A stretch of DNA of 64,000 nucleotides, taken from Pelagimonas sp017744045. Lineage in GTDB: Bacteria > Pseudomonadota > Alphaproteobacteria > Rhodobacterales > Rhodobacteraceae. Of the stretch, positions 8,081 through 17,109 are shown in pieces. The translations under genes were made by a program, and so were the position numbers. The stretch lies in the NCBI RefSeq assembly GCF_017744045.1, contig NZ_JAGHRD010000002.1; one strand, 5' to 3'. Every line of letters starts with the position of its first letter. Position 1 is the stretch's first letter. The notes under the pieces were generated by a model. It was given only the letters and a program-made list of their open reading frames with translations, was not told the origin of the DNA and did not search any database.

Positions 8081-8146
8081 TTTCTTTGGGCCAAAAATAT
8101 CCCGGGGAGTCTCGGCTCAGCCGAGACGGGGCAGCGCCCCTCCCCC
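8081..8146 (+). repeat. Dispersed intergenic hairpin repeat, copy 1
   Basis: Begins TTTCTTTGGGCCAAAAATAT and continues CCCGGGG, then a hairpin GTCTCGG/CCGAGAC (8109-8127) and a second hairpin GGGGCAGCGCCCC. The head is shared with copies at 14150, 15804 (inverted) and 61064, while the hairpins differ. It lies between convergent genes and could act as a terminator or RNA-stabilising structure. Confidence 0.65.
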
Positions 8147-8152
8147 CGCCAG

Positions 8153-10450
8153 TCAATTGAACTGCTGATGCACCGTCTCGGTCAGTTCCGACAAAGAGAA
8201 CGGCTTGGGCAGGAAGACCGAATTGGGCACTTCCTGACTGCCCTCGCCAAAGGCATCCTCGGCATAGCCCGACACAAAGACCACGCGCGTGTCCGGCCGA
8301 TCAACCAGCGCCTTGCGCACCCAGGTCGGCCCATCCATGCCCGGCATCACCACATCGGTGACAAAGACATCCACCGCCAGATCGTCATCCTCCAGCAGGT
8401 CCAGCGCATCCTCGGCGGTTTCCGCCTCGATCACCGTATAGCCGCGCAGACGCAAGGCGCGGGCGGCAAAGGCGCGCACCGGGGCCTCATCTTCAACCAG
8501 CAGAACCACACCCGAGCCTTTTTGCGGCAATTTCTTGCTTTCCTCTTTTTGAACCTGAGGCGCGGCCTCTTCGCTGACCTCATGGGCCGGGAAGAGCAGC
8601 GTGAAACAGGTGCCTTTGCCCACAACACTATCGACAAAGATGTAGCCGCCGGTCTGTTTCACGATCCCATAAACGGTCGACAGGCCCAGCCCGGTGCCCT
8701 CACCGGTGCGCTTGGTGGTAAAGAACGGCTCAAAGACCTTTTGCAGCTTGTCCTGCGGAATGCCCGAGCCCTCGTCATTAACGCGGACCGAGACATATGT
8801 ACCCGGAGGCACCACCGCACGGTCGCGTTTCAGCGGTTCGCGCAGCACGCGGCGCTCGGTCTCAATGGCGATTTCGCCGCCATCCGCCATGGCATCGCGG
8901 GCATTCACCACCAGGTTCATCATCACCTGTTCCAACTGGCGGCGGTCGCCGCGGACGGGCGGGAGAACCGGATCGTGATGCAGGTTCAACTGCACCTTCT
9001 CGCCCACCAATCGGTTCAGCAGATGCGCCAGATCAGACAGGGTATCGCGCAGATCCAGAACCTCGGGCTGCATGGTTTGTTTGCGCGAAAACGCTAGAAG
9101 CTGCCCAACCAAAGCCGCCGCGCGATTGGCGTTCTGATTGATCTGAACCAGATCACCATAATCCGGGTCGCCCTGATCATGGCGCAACAACAGCAAGTCA
9201 CAATGCCCCGAAATCGCCGTCAGCAAGTTGTTGAAATCATGGGCCACACCGCCCGCCAGCTGGCCAATCGCCTGCATCTTCTGGCTTTGGACAAATTGCG
9301 CCTCAAGCGTTTTCAGCTCGGTCGCATCGTTCAAAACCGCCACCAGAACCGGCTCGCCATCTTCGACCACACGGTTCAGTGTGACCTGCACAAATACCTC
9401 GCGATCCGCGCGGGTCAGGCGCAGGAATTCAGATCGGTGCAAGCCCTTGCCCGCCGCCGCCTCTTGCAACCAATCGGTCAGCGCGCGGCCCAAACCCTCC
9501 ATATATTCCGACAGGTTGCCCGGCTCACCAGTGCCAAGGTCAAGCATGCGCCGCGCCTCGGGATTGGCGCGCAACACTTTGCCATCGGGAAGGACCTTAA
9601 CCAGCGGCACTGGCAGGCTGTCAAAGCTGCCCGTTGCCTCCTTTTGCTGATCCTCCTCCTCAATCAATGACAGGGTCAGCTCCATGCGCCCGGCCCCGGT
9701 CTCGGCGCTTTGGACCAGCACACGCTTGACCTCTTCCTGAGCGGCCAGTTGGTGCACGCCTCCCGGACGCAGTGGCAGATCCTCAAGCACGTCCTCCAGC
9801 CGTTTGGCACGTTGGCCCACCAAATCCCGCGCAGTCTGGTTCATGAACAACACCGCCCCGGTGCGGCCCAATGTCAGCACCGCCTTTTCCGCCGTATTGC
9901 CCTTGGAGGCGCTGATGGCATCTGCCTCAAGCCGCCACAGCACCAATTGCGGCGGCACGCTGCGGGCGTGAATGCGGAACCCTTCGGAATGGCTGGTGAT
10001 CTCTTCTGTGGCCGAGCCATTGGCCATCAGCTTGTGCATGAGGCGATAAACAATCCCCTCGGAACTGGCAAAGACATCGCGCAGCACATCAGCAAGGCTG
10101 TGCCCTGCCGGAGTTTCAAACCGTTCGCGCGCGGCGTAATTGGCATGTAACAGCTGCCCGTCAAGGTCGCAGACAAAACAAAGTGCCGGTTCCTCTTCGA
10201 CCAATTCGATCAGCATCGCGGTTTTGCGGCGCAGGCGCAGGCGTTTGGTCGCCTCATAGGCGATCCAGCCGATCGACATGGCCCCCAAGGCACCCGCCGC
10301 CGCCAGAAGCCCGGATTTCACCAGAGGAGACAAGGACATAAGCTGAACAGACAAGATGCATAGAGCGGCCAAAACAGCCAATAATGCGCTGCCACCGACC
10401 GGTGTCACTTTTCCAAAACGTGGACCGTCATTTTGTTCAGCCAAAGACAA
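8153..10450 (-). CDS. cckA: Hybrid sensor histidine kinase CckA
   Basis: A 765-residue membrane kinase. Two hydrophobic segments at about 20-40 and 44-65 are followed by PAS-like regions (85-165, 185-260, 280-375), a dimerisation/phosphoacceptor helix with His404 (GQLAGGVAHDFNNLL), an HATPase domain (NLVVNARDAM, NDEGSGIP, GTGLGLSTVYGIV) and a C-terminal receiver with Asp699 (FVTDVVMPG) and Lys in LPKPFS. This is the layout of CckA, which through ChpT phosphorylates CtrA. The start appears to be a TTG at 10450 with GGGGG about 6-10 bases upstream; no ATG fits. A perfect CtrA box lies 53-67 bases upstream, so CtrA may feed back on its own kinase. Confidence 0.93.
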   Translation of the reverse strand: MSLAEQNDGPRFGKVTPVGGSALLAVLAALCILSVQLMSLSPLVKSGLLAAAGALGAMSIGWIAYEATKRLRLRRKTAMLIELVEEEPALCFVCDLDGQLLHANYAARERFETPAGHSLADVLRDVFASSEGIVYRLMHKLMANGSATEEITSHSEGFRIHARSVPPQLVLWRLEADAISASKGNTAEKAVLTLGRTGAVLFMNQTARDLVGQRAKRLEDVLEDLPLRPGGVHQLAAQEEVKRVLVQSAETGAGRMELTLSLIEEEDQQKEATGSFDSLPVPLVKVLPDGKVLRANPEARRMLDLGTGEPGNLSEYMEGLGRALTDWLQEAAAGKGLHRSEFLRLTRADREVFVQVTLNRVVEDGEPVLVAVLNDATELKTLEAQFVQSQKMQAIGQLAGGVAHDFNNLLTAISGHCDLLLLRHDQGDPDYGDLVQINQNANRAAALVGQLLAFSRKQTMQPEVLDLRDTLSDLAHLLNRLVGEKVQLNLHHDPVLPPVRGDRRQLEQVMMNLVVNARDAMADGGEIAIETERRVLREPLKRDRAVVPPGTYVSVRVNDEGSGIPQDKLQKVFEPFFTTKRTGEGTGLGLSTVYGIVKQTGGYIFVDSVVGKGTCFTLLFPAHEVSEEAAPQVQKEESKKLPQKGSGVVLLVEDEAPVRAFAARALRLRGYTVIEAETAEDALDLLEDDDLAVDVFVTDVVMPGMDGPTWVRKALVDRPDTRVVFVSGYAEDAFGEGSQEVPNSVFLPKPFSLSELTETVHQQFN

Positions 10451-10502
10451 AGGAACCCCCTATCGGTCTCGAATCCTAAGAAAGTGTATCACACCCCGCA
10501 CG

Positions 10503-10517
10503 TTAATGACTGGTTAA
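10503..10517 (-). promoter_or_regulatory. Perfect CtrA-type box in the cckA promoter
   Basis: TTAA at 10503-10506 and 10514-10517 flank 7 bases, followed by CC as in the common CtrA half site TTAACC. It lies 53-67 bases upstream of the cckA TTG start. Confidence 0.65.
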
Positions 10518-10582
10518 CCACACAGAAAACAACCGTAAGTAGATTTACCTTTGTGGTCAAGGCGACCAAAGGTGCCGTAGCG

Positions 10583-11737
10583 TTACCCTTTGCGCAGGCA
10601 AGCGACAAAGAACCCGTCCCCGCCATCCTCGGGCAGGAACTGACGATGTGACAGGCATTCCCAACCGCTATTTTGCGCCAAAAACCTTTCCACTTGCTCA
10701 AGATTTTCTTCGGCCAGGACGGAACAGGTGGCATAGGCCAGAATGCCGCCCGATGTGACGAGGCTCTGACAGGTCTGCAGGATGCTGGCCTGCACCTTGG
10801 TCAAGTCCTGCAAATCCTCGGGCTGCAAACGCCATTTGCCCTCGGGCGAGCGCCGCCAGGCCCCTGCCCCGGAACAGGGCACATCACAAAGCACCACATC
10901 AAACTCCCCTTTGGGCGCGGTCAGTCGGTCAACAGTGGCCCCGGCCCGCGCGGCCCGCGCTGGCAGGTCGGACATGCGGCGCGGATCGGCATCATGGGCA
11001 AAGACCCTCTCGCCCCCCAATCGAGCCGCCAGGGCCAGGGTTTTGCCACCGCCACCGGCGCAATAATCCAAAACCCTCTGTCCCGGCTGCACGGGAACCG
11101 CGTCCACAACCGCCTGCGAGGCGGCGTCTTGCAATTCGACCAACCCGGTGAGGTAAGGCTCGGACCGCGCCACTTTGCGCGCACCTTCGGTGACACGCAG
11201 CGCCGTAGGTGACAAAGCGTGGGGCTGGGTCTCAATCCCCGCCTCTGCCAGTGCCGCCTGAGCACCCGCCAGATCGGTTTTTATTGTGTTCACCCGCAGA
11301 AACACCGCCGCCCGGCTGCGCAAAGCTAGTGCTGTGGCCTCGGCCTGTTCGCCCAGCCCGGCCTGAAACCGCGCGCCCAGCCAATCCGGCAGGTCCCAGG
11401 CGGCAAACCCTTGTGGTTCGCCCCCGGCTTGAGCTTCTTCATCGCTCAAAACCGCAGGCCCGTGGCCCTGCCCCGAAAACAGCGCCGCCTCATCCAGGCC
11501 CTGATGGCGCACCACCCCCAACATGCGCGCGCGCCCGGTTTCTCCACCGCCCAAAGCCGCCGCACTGCGCCATAGCCGCAGGCAATCAAACACGTGATCG
11601 CGCACCGCCGCCCGGTCTTTGGACCCGGCAAAGCGCGAAGCCCGCGCCCAGTTGGTCAGCGCCTTTTCAGCCGCACTCCCGTCGCGGATTTTGTCAATGA
11701 TGTCGATGGCAGCTTGTAAGCGGGCGGCGGGGGTCAT
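10583..11737 (-). CDS. rsmB: RsmB/NOP-family rRNA (cytosine-5-)-methyltransferase
   Basis: A 384-residue protein. The N-terminal helical NusB-like part (AARLQAAIDIIDKI to about 130) is followed by the SAM-dependent methyltransferase: motif I VLDYCAGGGGKTLALAA, motif IV VLCDVPCSGAGAWRRSP with the conserved Cys of the DxPCSG motif, and motif VI YATCSVLAEENLEQVERFL with the catalytic Cys in TC. These two cysteines are the hallmark of m5C RNA methyltransferases. The 16S C967 enzyme RsmB is the best-known relative, but other NOP/Sun homologues exist, so the exact rRNA site is uncertain. The ATG at 11737 has GGAG 7-9 bases upstream and was chosen over a start 48 bases earlier. It lies just behind the cckA regulatory region. 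Confidence 0.88.
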   Translation of the reverse strand: MTPAARLQAAIDIIDKIRDGSAAEKALTNWARASRFAGSKDRAAVRDHVFDCLRLWRSAAALGGGETGRARMLGVVRHQGLDEAALFSGQGHGPAVLSDEEAQAGGEPQGFAAWDLPDWLGARFQAGLGEQAEATALALRSRAAVFLRVNTIKTDLAGAQAALAEAGIETQPHALSPTALRVTEGARKVARSEPYLTGLVELQDAASQAVVDAVPVQPGQRVLDYCAGGGGKTLALAARLGGERVFAHDADPRRMSDLPARAARAGATVDRLTAPKGEFDVVLCDVPCSGAGAWRRSPEGKWRLQPEDLQDLTKVQASILQTCQSLVTSGGILAYATCSVLAEENLEQVERFLAQNSGWECLSHRQFLPEDGGDGFFVACLRKG

Positions 11738-12048
11738 GGCAGGTCTCCGGGACAGAATGGCCCGCCTATATCGCGTATCTTTCACAAGGTGAATCGGTTT
11801 TGGCCACAGTGACCAGCGGTCAGGTGGCGAAAACGCGGAATATCAGGGTTTCATCGTTTGAAGATGGCGGCCGCCAAAGCGGATCATCCTGCGGGTGCCA
11901 AACCGCCCCTTTGCAGTGTGAACTGCCAGCTTTTGGAACGCGTTCCGCATCAGCTGCGGGAGAGATCCAGTTTCAGTGGTTAACCGCAAAGCAGGATGCC
12001 CTGACCAACTTAAGCAAAGCTTAGGCCACCGTGCGCCGCCCCTATAGG
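11738..12048. other. Non-coding stretch between rsmB-like gene and the restriction gene
   Basis: 311 bases upstream of the rsmB-like gene and downstream of the restriction gene. Short frames on both strands have no ribosome site and no recognisable sequence. A one-mismatch CtrA-like pair (TTAA-N7-TTAG) is at 12010-12024, but it faces the 3' end of a gene. Nothing else was recognised. Confidence 0.4.
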
Positions 12049-12903
12049 TCACGAGCGACGGATCGGGGTCAGCTCGGACTGTTTCAAAACCACGCCATCG
12101 CGCCGAATGGTCGTTTTGCGCACGGTATCGGGTCCTTGATGCGCGACTTCGATCTCAACCTCATGCAGCTCATCGCCGCGACCGCCAAAGCAATCCATCA
12201 TCGCCTGCAAGATCCCGACATCCTCAATCCGGTTCAGCCTTGGGCGTGGATTATTGCGTGGGCTGGGCACCGTAGCGGGGAACAGATAGATGCAGGGCGG
12301 TGGCAGTTTATACTGCCCAACCTCGCAACGCCGCGTCTCATCCGACAGTTTTGGACAGGGCCGCGCCGAGGTGCCACAGATCCAATCCCAGACCACCAGC
12401 CCGTCAATGCGTTGATTGCGATCAATCATCTCGGCACTCAGCCGCGTATGGATCCCCGACCAGACATTATGCCGTGGATCAGCACCGGGATTAGAACAAA
12501 CCGACCAGATCACAATTTCATCCGCATGGGGTGGGCGTTCAAAAATGTTGGTATTATTGCCGTCCAGACAGCCCTTGAGCTCAATGATCGCAGTGCGATC
12601 ATTGTTCAGGGTCACCGCGTAATCATGGCGATTGGCCTCTCCTGCACTGCTCCACTCCTTGATGAACCCGCCAAAGCGCATCTGATCCAGCATCTGCGCC
12701 ACAAACCCGCGCTTTTCCTTCATCGAGGCGGAGAATTGCCCGCGCACCCGTTCAATCGCGCCGCGAAACAGCCCCGATTGATAGAAATCCTCTTCATCCA
12801 GCCCATGTTCACCCAGCTTATGGGCCTCGCGTTTCAGCACCTCGGCAAATTCGACAATCTTGAGCCGCAGCTCTTCATTCTTTTGGCAAGGAATCTCGCT
12901 CAT
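12049..12903 (-). CDS. Putative type II restriction endonuclease (PD-(D/E)xK type)
   Basis: A 284-residue soluble protein that starts inside the stop codon of the cytosine methyltransferase gene (4-bp ATGA overlap), so the two are co-translated. I do not recognise a named family. Residues 93-111 read HDYAVTLNNDRTAIIELKG, which places Asp94 before a hydrophobic strand and the Glu108-x-Lys110 pair, the arrangement of PD-(D/E)xK nucleases. The N-terminal third is helical and charged. The C-terminal half includes VVWDWICGTSARPCPKLSDE and a proline-rich PPPCIYLFPATVPSPRNNPR region. Partnership with a C5 methyltransferase makes a cognate restriction enzyme the most likely role; the recognition sequence is unknown. 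A non-nuclease partner is possible. Confidence 0.65.
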   Translation of the reverse strand: MSEIPCQKNEELRLKIVEFAEVLKREAHKLGEHGLDEEDFYQSGLFRGAIERVRGQFSASMKEKRGFVAQMLDQMRFGGFIKEWSSAGEANRHDYAVTLNNDRTAIIELKGCLDGNNTNIFERPPHADEIVIWSVCSNPGADPRHNVWSGIHTRLSAEMIDRNQRIDGLVVWDWICGTSARPCPKLSDETRRCEVGQYKLPPPCIYLFPATVPSPRNNPRPRLNRIEDVGILQAMMDCFGGRGDELHEVEIEVAHQGPDTVRKTTIRRDGVVLKQSELTPIRRS

Positions 12904-14033
12904 GCCCTGGCTCCCTGCTTTGCCGGGACCAGCTTTTCGAACAGATGCTGCGACAGGTGGCGCACCACCGGCACGGCCACCCCGTCACCTGTCAGATGAT
13001 AGGCCTCATTATAACGTTCGGGCAGTTTGTAGCTATCCGGCAAGCCCATCAGCCGCGCGGTCTCGCGGGTGGAAATCAGGCGGGATCGGATCTCGTCACG
13101 CTCCACCACCATGATCAATTGCCGCGACGACCCACCCGCAGGCGTGCGCAAACAGCCAGCAATCTCGTCAAATCGCACCTCGGCGCGCTGCACCTTGATG
13201 CCATGTTCAACCCGCGTGCGTTTATAAAGCGTCCCCACCATGCGCACGCCGCTGGCCTTGGCGGTTTCGACCTTGGCCAGATTGACCTCGGACATCATCG
13301 AAAGCAGCGCGCGCGTGTCCTGCTTGCTGTGCCATTTGGTGGATTTGGGAAAATCCTCTACCAGATCGGCGAAGCGCAGGATGCGTTCGGGGGGCAGCGG
13401 CATCTGCCACCAGAGCCAGTGTTTCTGCAAAGATTTTGGCAGGCCCTCAAACGCAGTGCGCAATGCTTTGTTGTGCCAGGGGTCCTGCGGGTTCTGGCCG
13501 CTCAGCCCGTCGGGCAGCGCAAGGTCGGCGCGCAAAGCCACGATGATCAGACGCGGGCGCGATTGCGGCACGAACAGCGCCGCATCCATCACCAATGCGC
13601 CATAGAGATAGCCCAAATCGCGCAACGCCCGACAAATCGCGGCAAAATCCTTGCCCTTATGCGAGGTGAGCGTGCCCAACACATTCTCAAGCGCAATCAC
13701 CGCCGGAGCGCGCCCCTCGCCCCGCAAGGTCTGTATATGATGCACAAACGGCCAAAACGTACCAGATCGCGCCGCCTTGAGCCCGCCGCCCATCCCCGCC
13801 AAAGACAGGTCCTGACAGGGAAAGCTGCCCCAGACCAAATCGGGGTCCCCCGGCATATCTTCGGGCGCGAGGTTGCGGATGTCATCACAGATCAGGTGAT
13901 CGTCGCCCCAATTCTGCGCATAGCTGGCCGCCTTTTTGGCGTCAAAATCATTGGCCAAGAGACAGTCCCAACCGGCCCCAAGGCCCGCCCGGGCCATGCC
14001 GCCCCCAGCAAAGAATTCATAGAATCTGCGCAC
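12900..14033 (-). CDS. dcm: DNA (cytosine-5-)-methyltransferase
   Basis: A 377-residue C5 methyltransferase with the motifs in order: I RFYEFFAGGGMARAGLG (residues 3-19), IV GSFPCQDLS with catalytic Cys73, VI ALENV (Glu116), VIII QSRPR (about 157-161), a target-recognition region about 185-285, and IX/X RETARLMGLPDSY with GDGVAVPVVRHLSQHL. It would methylate cytosine C5 in a specific duplex site and protect DNA from the nuclease encoded immediately downstream. The start is a GTG at 14033 with GGGGCG upstream. The pair forms a compact restriction-modification unit between two household genes, flanked on its upstream side by a dispersed hairpin repeat, consistent with insertion into a permissive spot. 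Confidence 0.92.
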   Translation of the reverse strand: MRRFYEFFAGGGMARAGLGAGWDCLLANDFDAKKAASYAQNWGDDHLICDDIRNLAPEDMPGDPDLVWGSFPCQDLSLAGMGGGLKAARSGTFWPFVHHIQTLRGEGRAPAVIALENVLGTLTSHKGKDFAAICRALRDLGYLYGALVMDAALFVPQSRPRLIIVALRADLALPDGLSGQNPQDPWHNKALRTAFEGLPKSLQKHWLWWQMPLPPERILRFADLVEDFPKSTKWHSKQDTRALLSMMSEVNLAKVETAKASGVRMVGTLYKRTRVEHGIKVQRAEVRFDEIAGCLRTPAGGSSRQLIMVVERDEIRSRLISTRETARLMGLPDSYKLPERYNEAYHLTGDGVAVPVVRHLSQHLFEKLVPAKQGARA

Positions 14034-14149
14034 TGCTTCGCCCCGTCTTTGCGATTTGTTAAACCACGCCCATCAGAACGGAGCAAGAACAACCCAACAA
14101 AAAACCGCCGCCCAAGCTTTGGGGCAGCGGTCAAACCTTTCGGCAGGTC

Positions 14150-14195
14150 TTCTTTGGGCCAAAAATATCCCGGGGGTTTGGGGGCTGGCCCCCAA
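14150..14195 (+). repeat. Dispersed intergenic hairpin repeat, copy 2
   Basis: Head TTCTTTGGGCCAAAAATATC then CCGGGGG, followed by hairpin TTGGGGG-CTGG-CCCCCAA (14178-14195). It lies between the guaB stop and the start of the methyltransferase gene. Same head as copies 1, 3 and 4 with a different stem. Confidence 0.65.
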
Positions 14196-14211
14196 TCCGG
14201 CATCAAATCAT

Positions 14212-15660
14212 TTAGCCAACCCGGTAATTTGGTGCCTCACGAGTGATGGTCACATCATGCACATGGCTTTCCTTCAAGCCCGCACCGGTGATTTTGACAA
14301 AATTACAGTTCTTGCGCATCTCGGGCACGGTCGCACAGCCGGTATAGCCCATGGCCGCGCGCAAACCGCCGACCAGCTGGTGGATCACCGTGCCAGCGGG
14401 GCCTTTATAAGGCACCTGGCCCTCGATCCCTTCGGGCACCAGCTTGTCACTGGCCGCATCCTTTTGGAAATAGCGGTCGGCCGAACCGCGCGCCATGGCA
14501 CCAAGCGAGCCCATGCCGCGATAGGCTTTGAACGAGCGGCCTTGATACAGGATCACTTCACCGGGGCTTTCATCGGTGCCCGCAATCATCGAGCCAACCA
14601 TGGCGCAGGACGCCCCCGCGGCAATCGCCTTGGCGAAATCGCCCGAGAATTTGATGCCGCCATCTGCAATCACCGGCACATCACCGGCCGCTGTGGCGCA
14701 ATCCATGATCGCGGTGAGCTGCGGCACGCCAACACCGGCGACCATGCGCGTGGTGCAGATCGAGCCCGGCCCAATGCCGACCTTGATCGCATCCGCACCG
14801 GCATCGATCAGCGCCTTGGTGGCGTCACCGGTGGCGACGTTGCCAGCGATGACCTGCACCTGGTTGGACTGGTTTTTGATACGTTTCACCGCTTCAATCA
14901 CCCCTTCGGAGTGACCATGAGCCGTGTCTACCACAACAATATCCACACCTGCATCGATCAGCATTTCCGAACGCGCAAAACCGCTGTCACCCACGCTGGA
15001 GGCCGCCGCGACGCGCAGACGTCCCAGATCATCCTTACAGGCGGTCGGATTCAACACCGCCATTTCGGTGTCTTTCAGGGTCAGCAAACCGGTCAGTTTG
15101 CCGTTGCCATCATGCACCAGAAGCTTTTCGATCCGGCGCGATCTCATCAGGCTTTTGGCTTCTTCCAGGTCTGCAGGTTCGGCGAGCATGGCCAGGTTAT
15201 TGCTGGTCATCATCGCGTGCACAGGCGTTTCGTCACTTTGGGCGAAGCGCATATCGCGGTTGGTCAGGATACCCTGAACCTTGCCATCCGCATCGACCAC
15301 CGGGAAGCCGGTAAAATTATAGCGTTCAACCAAGGCCTTGGCGTCGGCCAGGGTCTGGTTCACGGTCAGGGTCACCGGGTTATAGACGATGCCGGATTCA
15401 AAGCGTTTCACCCGGCGCACTTCGCGCGATTGCTCTTCGGCATTCAGGTTCTTGTGGATCACCCCGATACCGCCGGCCTGCGCCATGGTGATCGCCATGC
15501 GCGATTCCGTCACCGTGTCCATGGCTGAGCTCAGCAGCGGAATATTCATGGAAATGGTTTTGGTCACCTGCGTGCGCGTGTCAGCGGTGTTTGGCAACAC
15601 GGAAGACGCATTGGGTACGAGCAGAACATCGTCGAAGGTCAGGGCCTCGCGAATCTCCAT
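14212..15660 (-). CDS. guaB: Inosine-5'-monophosphate dehydrogenase
   Basis: A 482-residue enzyme that oxidises IMP to XMP with NAD+, the committed step of GMP synthesis. The barrel starts REALTFDDVLLVPNASSVLP; two CBS domains occupy about 95-205 (LVERYNFTGFPVVDADG, KSLMRSRRIEKLLVHD); the catalytic loop is KVGIGPGSICTTR with the nucleophilic Cys; then ADGGIKFSGDFAKAIAAGA and the flap YKGPAGTVIHQLVGGLRAAMGY. The ATG at 15660 has GGAG 9 bases upstream, matches the usual N-terminus, and was preferred to a start 51 bases earlier. It is divergent from the CoA-transferase gene. Confidence 0.97.
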   Translation of the reverse strand: MEIREALTFDDVLLVPNASSVLPNTADTRTQVTKTISMNIPLLSSAMDTVTESRMAITMAQAGGIGVIHKNLNAEEQSREVRRVKRFESGIVYNPVTLTVNQTLADAKALVERYNFTGFPVVDADGKVQGILTNRDMRFAQSDETPVHAMMTSNNLAMLAEPADLEEAKSLMRSRRIEKLLVHDGNGKLTGLLTLKDTEMAVLNPTACKDDLGRLRVAAASSVGDSGFARSEMLIDAGVDIVVVDTAHGHSEGVIEAVKRIKNQSNQVQVIAGNVATGDATKALIDAGADAIKVGIGPGSICTTRMVAGVGVPQLTAIMDCATAAGDVPVIADGGIKFSGDFAKAIAAGASCAMVGSMIAGTDESPGEVILYQGRSFKAYRGMGSLGAMARGSADRYFQKDAASDKLVPEGIEGQVPYKGPAGTVIHQLVGGLRAAMGYTGCATVPEMRKNCNFVKITGAGLKESHVHDVTITREAPNYRVG

Positions 15661-15778
15661 GAGGGGCACTCCTGTGGCAGATACGGTTGGCACGTCCCTA
15701 TTGCATGGCATCGCCGTGGGGGAAAGAGGGAAAGCGGGCCTTGACCCAGAAAGATGATGCGCCTGCGGCGAGCGGGGA

Positions 15779-15850
15779 GCCGATTTTCCAGGAAAATCGG
15801 CAATTGGGGGCCAGCCCCCAAACCCCCGGGATATTTGCAGCCCAAAGAAA
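15779..15850 (-). repeat. Dispersed intergenic hairpin repeat, copy 3 (inverted), with an extra palindrome
   Basis: Read on the minus strand, TTCTTTGGGCTGCAAATATC and CCGGGGG lead into TTGGGGG/CCCCCAA. On its far side lies an almost perfect palindrome with 11-bp arms GCCGATTTTCC / GGAAAATCGGC around one base (15779-15801). It sits in the 300-bp divergent region between guaB and the CoA-transferase gene. The head differs from other copies by a few bases (CTGC for CCAA). Confidence 0.65.
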
Positions 15851-15960
15851 CCAAGGCGTGGTTTTGTGTGGCGGGGCTTTGCCTGTCATCAGAATGTTTG
15901 TTGTCTCGGGCACTGGGGAGGTGCAAAGAGGGAGAGATTTTTGTACGGCGGAGCGGCGTC

Positions 15961-17109
15961 ATGACAGCACCTTTGACAGGCTATACGATTTTGGATCTGA
16001 CCCATGTTCTGGCAGGCCCCTATTGCACCATGACTTTTGCCGATCTGGGGGCCGAGGTGATCAAGGTTGAGCAACCGGGGCTGGGGGATGACACCCGGGC
16101 TTTCCCCCCTTTCAAGGATGGCAAATCCGCCTATTTCGCTACGATCAATCACGGCAAGAAATCCATCGCGCTGGATTTGAAAGACGCCGATGATCGGGCG
16201 ATTTTTGAACGGCTCGTGGCGCGGGCTGATGTTTTGGTCGAGAATTACCGCCCCGGCGTGATGGAGCGTTTGGGCTATGGTTGGGAGGCGCTGCATGCCG
16301 CCTATCCCCGGCTGGTTTACGGCGCAGTAAGCGGCTTTGGCCATACCGGACCGGATGCCAAGCGCCCCGCCTATGACATGGTGGTGCAGGCGCGCGGTGG
16401 TGTGATGTCGATAACGGGCGAAGCCGGGCGCGATCCCGTGCGGGTTGGGGCCTCGATCGGGGATATTGTCGCGGGGATGTTTCTGGCGCAGGGGATCTTG
16501 GCGGCGCTGCTGGACCGGGACCGCTTGGGCAAGGGGCGCAAGGTGGATGTGGCCATGCTGGACAGCCAGTTGGCCCTGTTGGAACATGCGGTGGCGATCA
16601 CTTCGGTCAGTGGGCAACCGCCGGCCCCGTCCGGCGCGCGCCACCCGTCGATCACCCCGTTTGAAACCTTTCACGCCAGCGACGGCTTGTTCGTCATTGC
16701 CGCTGGCAATGACCGGCTGTTTGAAAAGCTGTGTATTGCGCTGAACTTGCCCTTGTCCGGTGATCCACGCTTTGCCACCAACCCGGCGCGTTGTGAAAAC
16801 GCCCGGCTGTTGAAACGGCTGATCGAGGCGGTAACCCTGGGGGATACGCGCGCCCATTGGATTGCCAAACTGACCGCGGCGGGCATTCCCACCGGGCCGA
16901 TTCAGAATGTGGCTGAAGTGCTTAAGGACCCGCAAATCAAGGCGCGCAATATGGTGGTTGATGTGCTCGACAAGAGCGGGCGGGCTGCCTATCTCGCGGC
17001 GGGCAATCCGATCAAGATGACCGATAACCCCGATCCGCCGACCCGCGCGCCCGCCCCGGATCTGGACGCCAATCGCGGTGAGATTCTGCGCTGGCTGGAT
17101 GAGGGGTAG
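15961..17109 (+). CDS. CoA-transferase family III (CaiB/BaiF) protein
   Basis: A 382-residue soluble enzyme. It opens with PLTGYTILDLTHVLAGPYCT and ADLGAEVIKVEQPGLGDDTR, the N-terminal signature of family III CoA-transferases, and has VLVENYRPGVMERLGYGWEAL followed by YGAVSGFGHTGPDAKRPAYD, which holds the region of the catalytic Asp (D in PAYDMVVQA). Family members move CoA between carboxylic acids such as formyl/oxalyl, carnitine or mesaconyl derivatives; the substrate cannot be assigned here. The ATG at 15961 has GGAG about 11 bases upstream. Transcribed divergently from guaB, followed by about 200 bases before the corrinoid activator gene. Confidence 0.9.
   Translation: MTAPLTGYTILDLTHVLAGPYCTMTFADLGAEVIKVEQPGLGDDTRAFPPFKDGKSAYFATINHGKKSIALDLKDADDRAIFERLVARADVLVENYRPGVMERLGYGWEALHAAYPRLVYGAVSGFGHTGPDAKRPAYDMVVQARGGVMSITGEAGRDPVRVGASIGDIVAGMFLAQGILAALLDRDRLGKGRKVDVAMLDSQLALLEHAVAITSVSGQPPAPSGARHPSITPFETFHASDGLFVIAAGNDRLFEKLCIALNLPLSGDPRFATNPARCENARLLKRLIEAVTLGDTRAHWIAKLTAAGIPTGPIQNVAEVLKDPQIKARNMVVDVLDKSGRAAYLAAGNPIKMTDNPDPPTRAPAPDLDANRGEILRWLDEG

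Noticed and set aside
7974..9097. 377-codon plus-strand frame antisense to cckA
   Set aside because: Shadow of the kinase C-terminal half; composition and absence of start signals.
11800..12024. 74-codon frame in the gap upstream of the rsmB-like gene
   Set aside because: Starts with TTG without ribosome site; sequence has no recognisable features.
12010..12024. CtrA-like TTAA-N7-TTAG
   Set aside because: One mismatch and located behind the 3' end of a gene rather than in a promoter.
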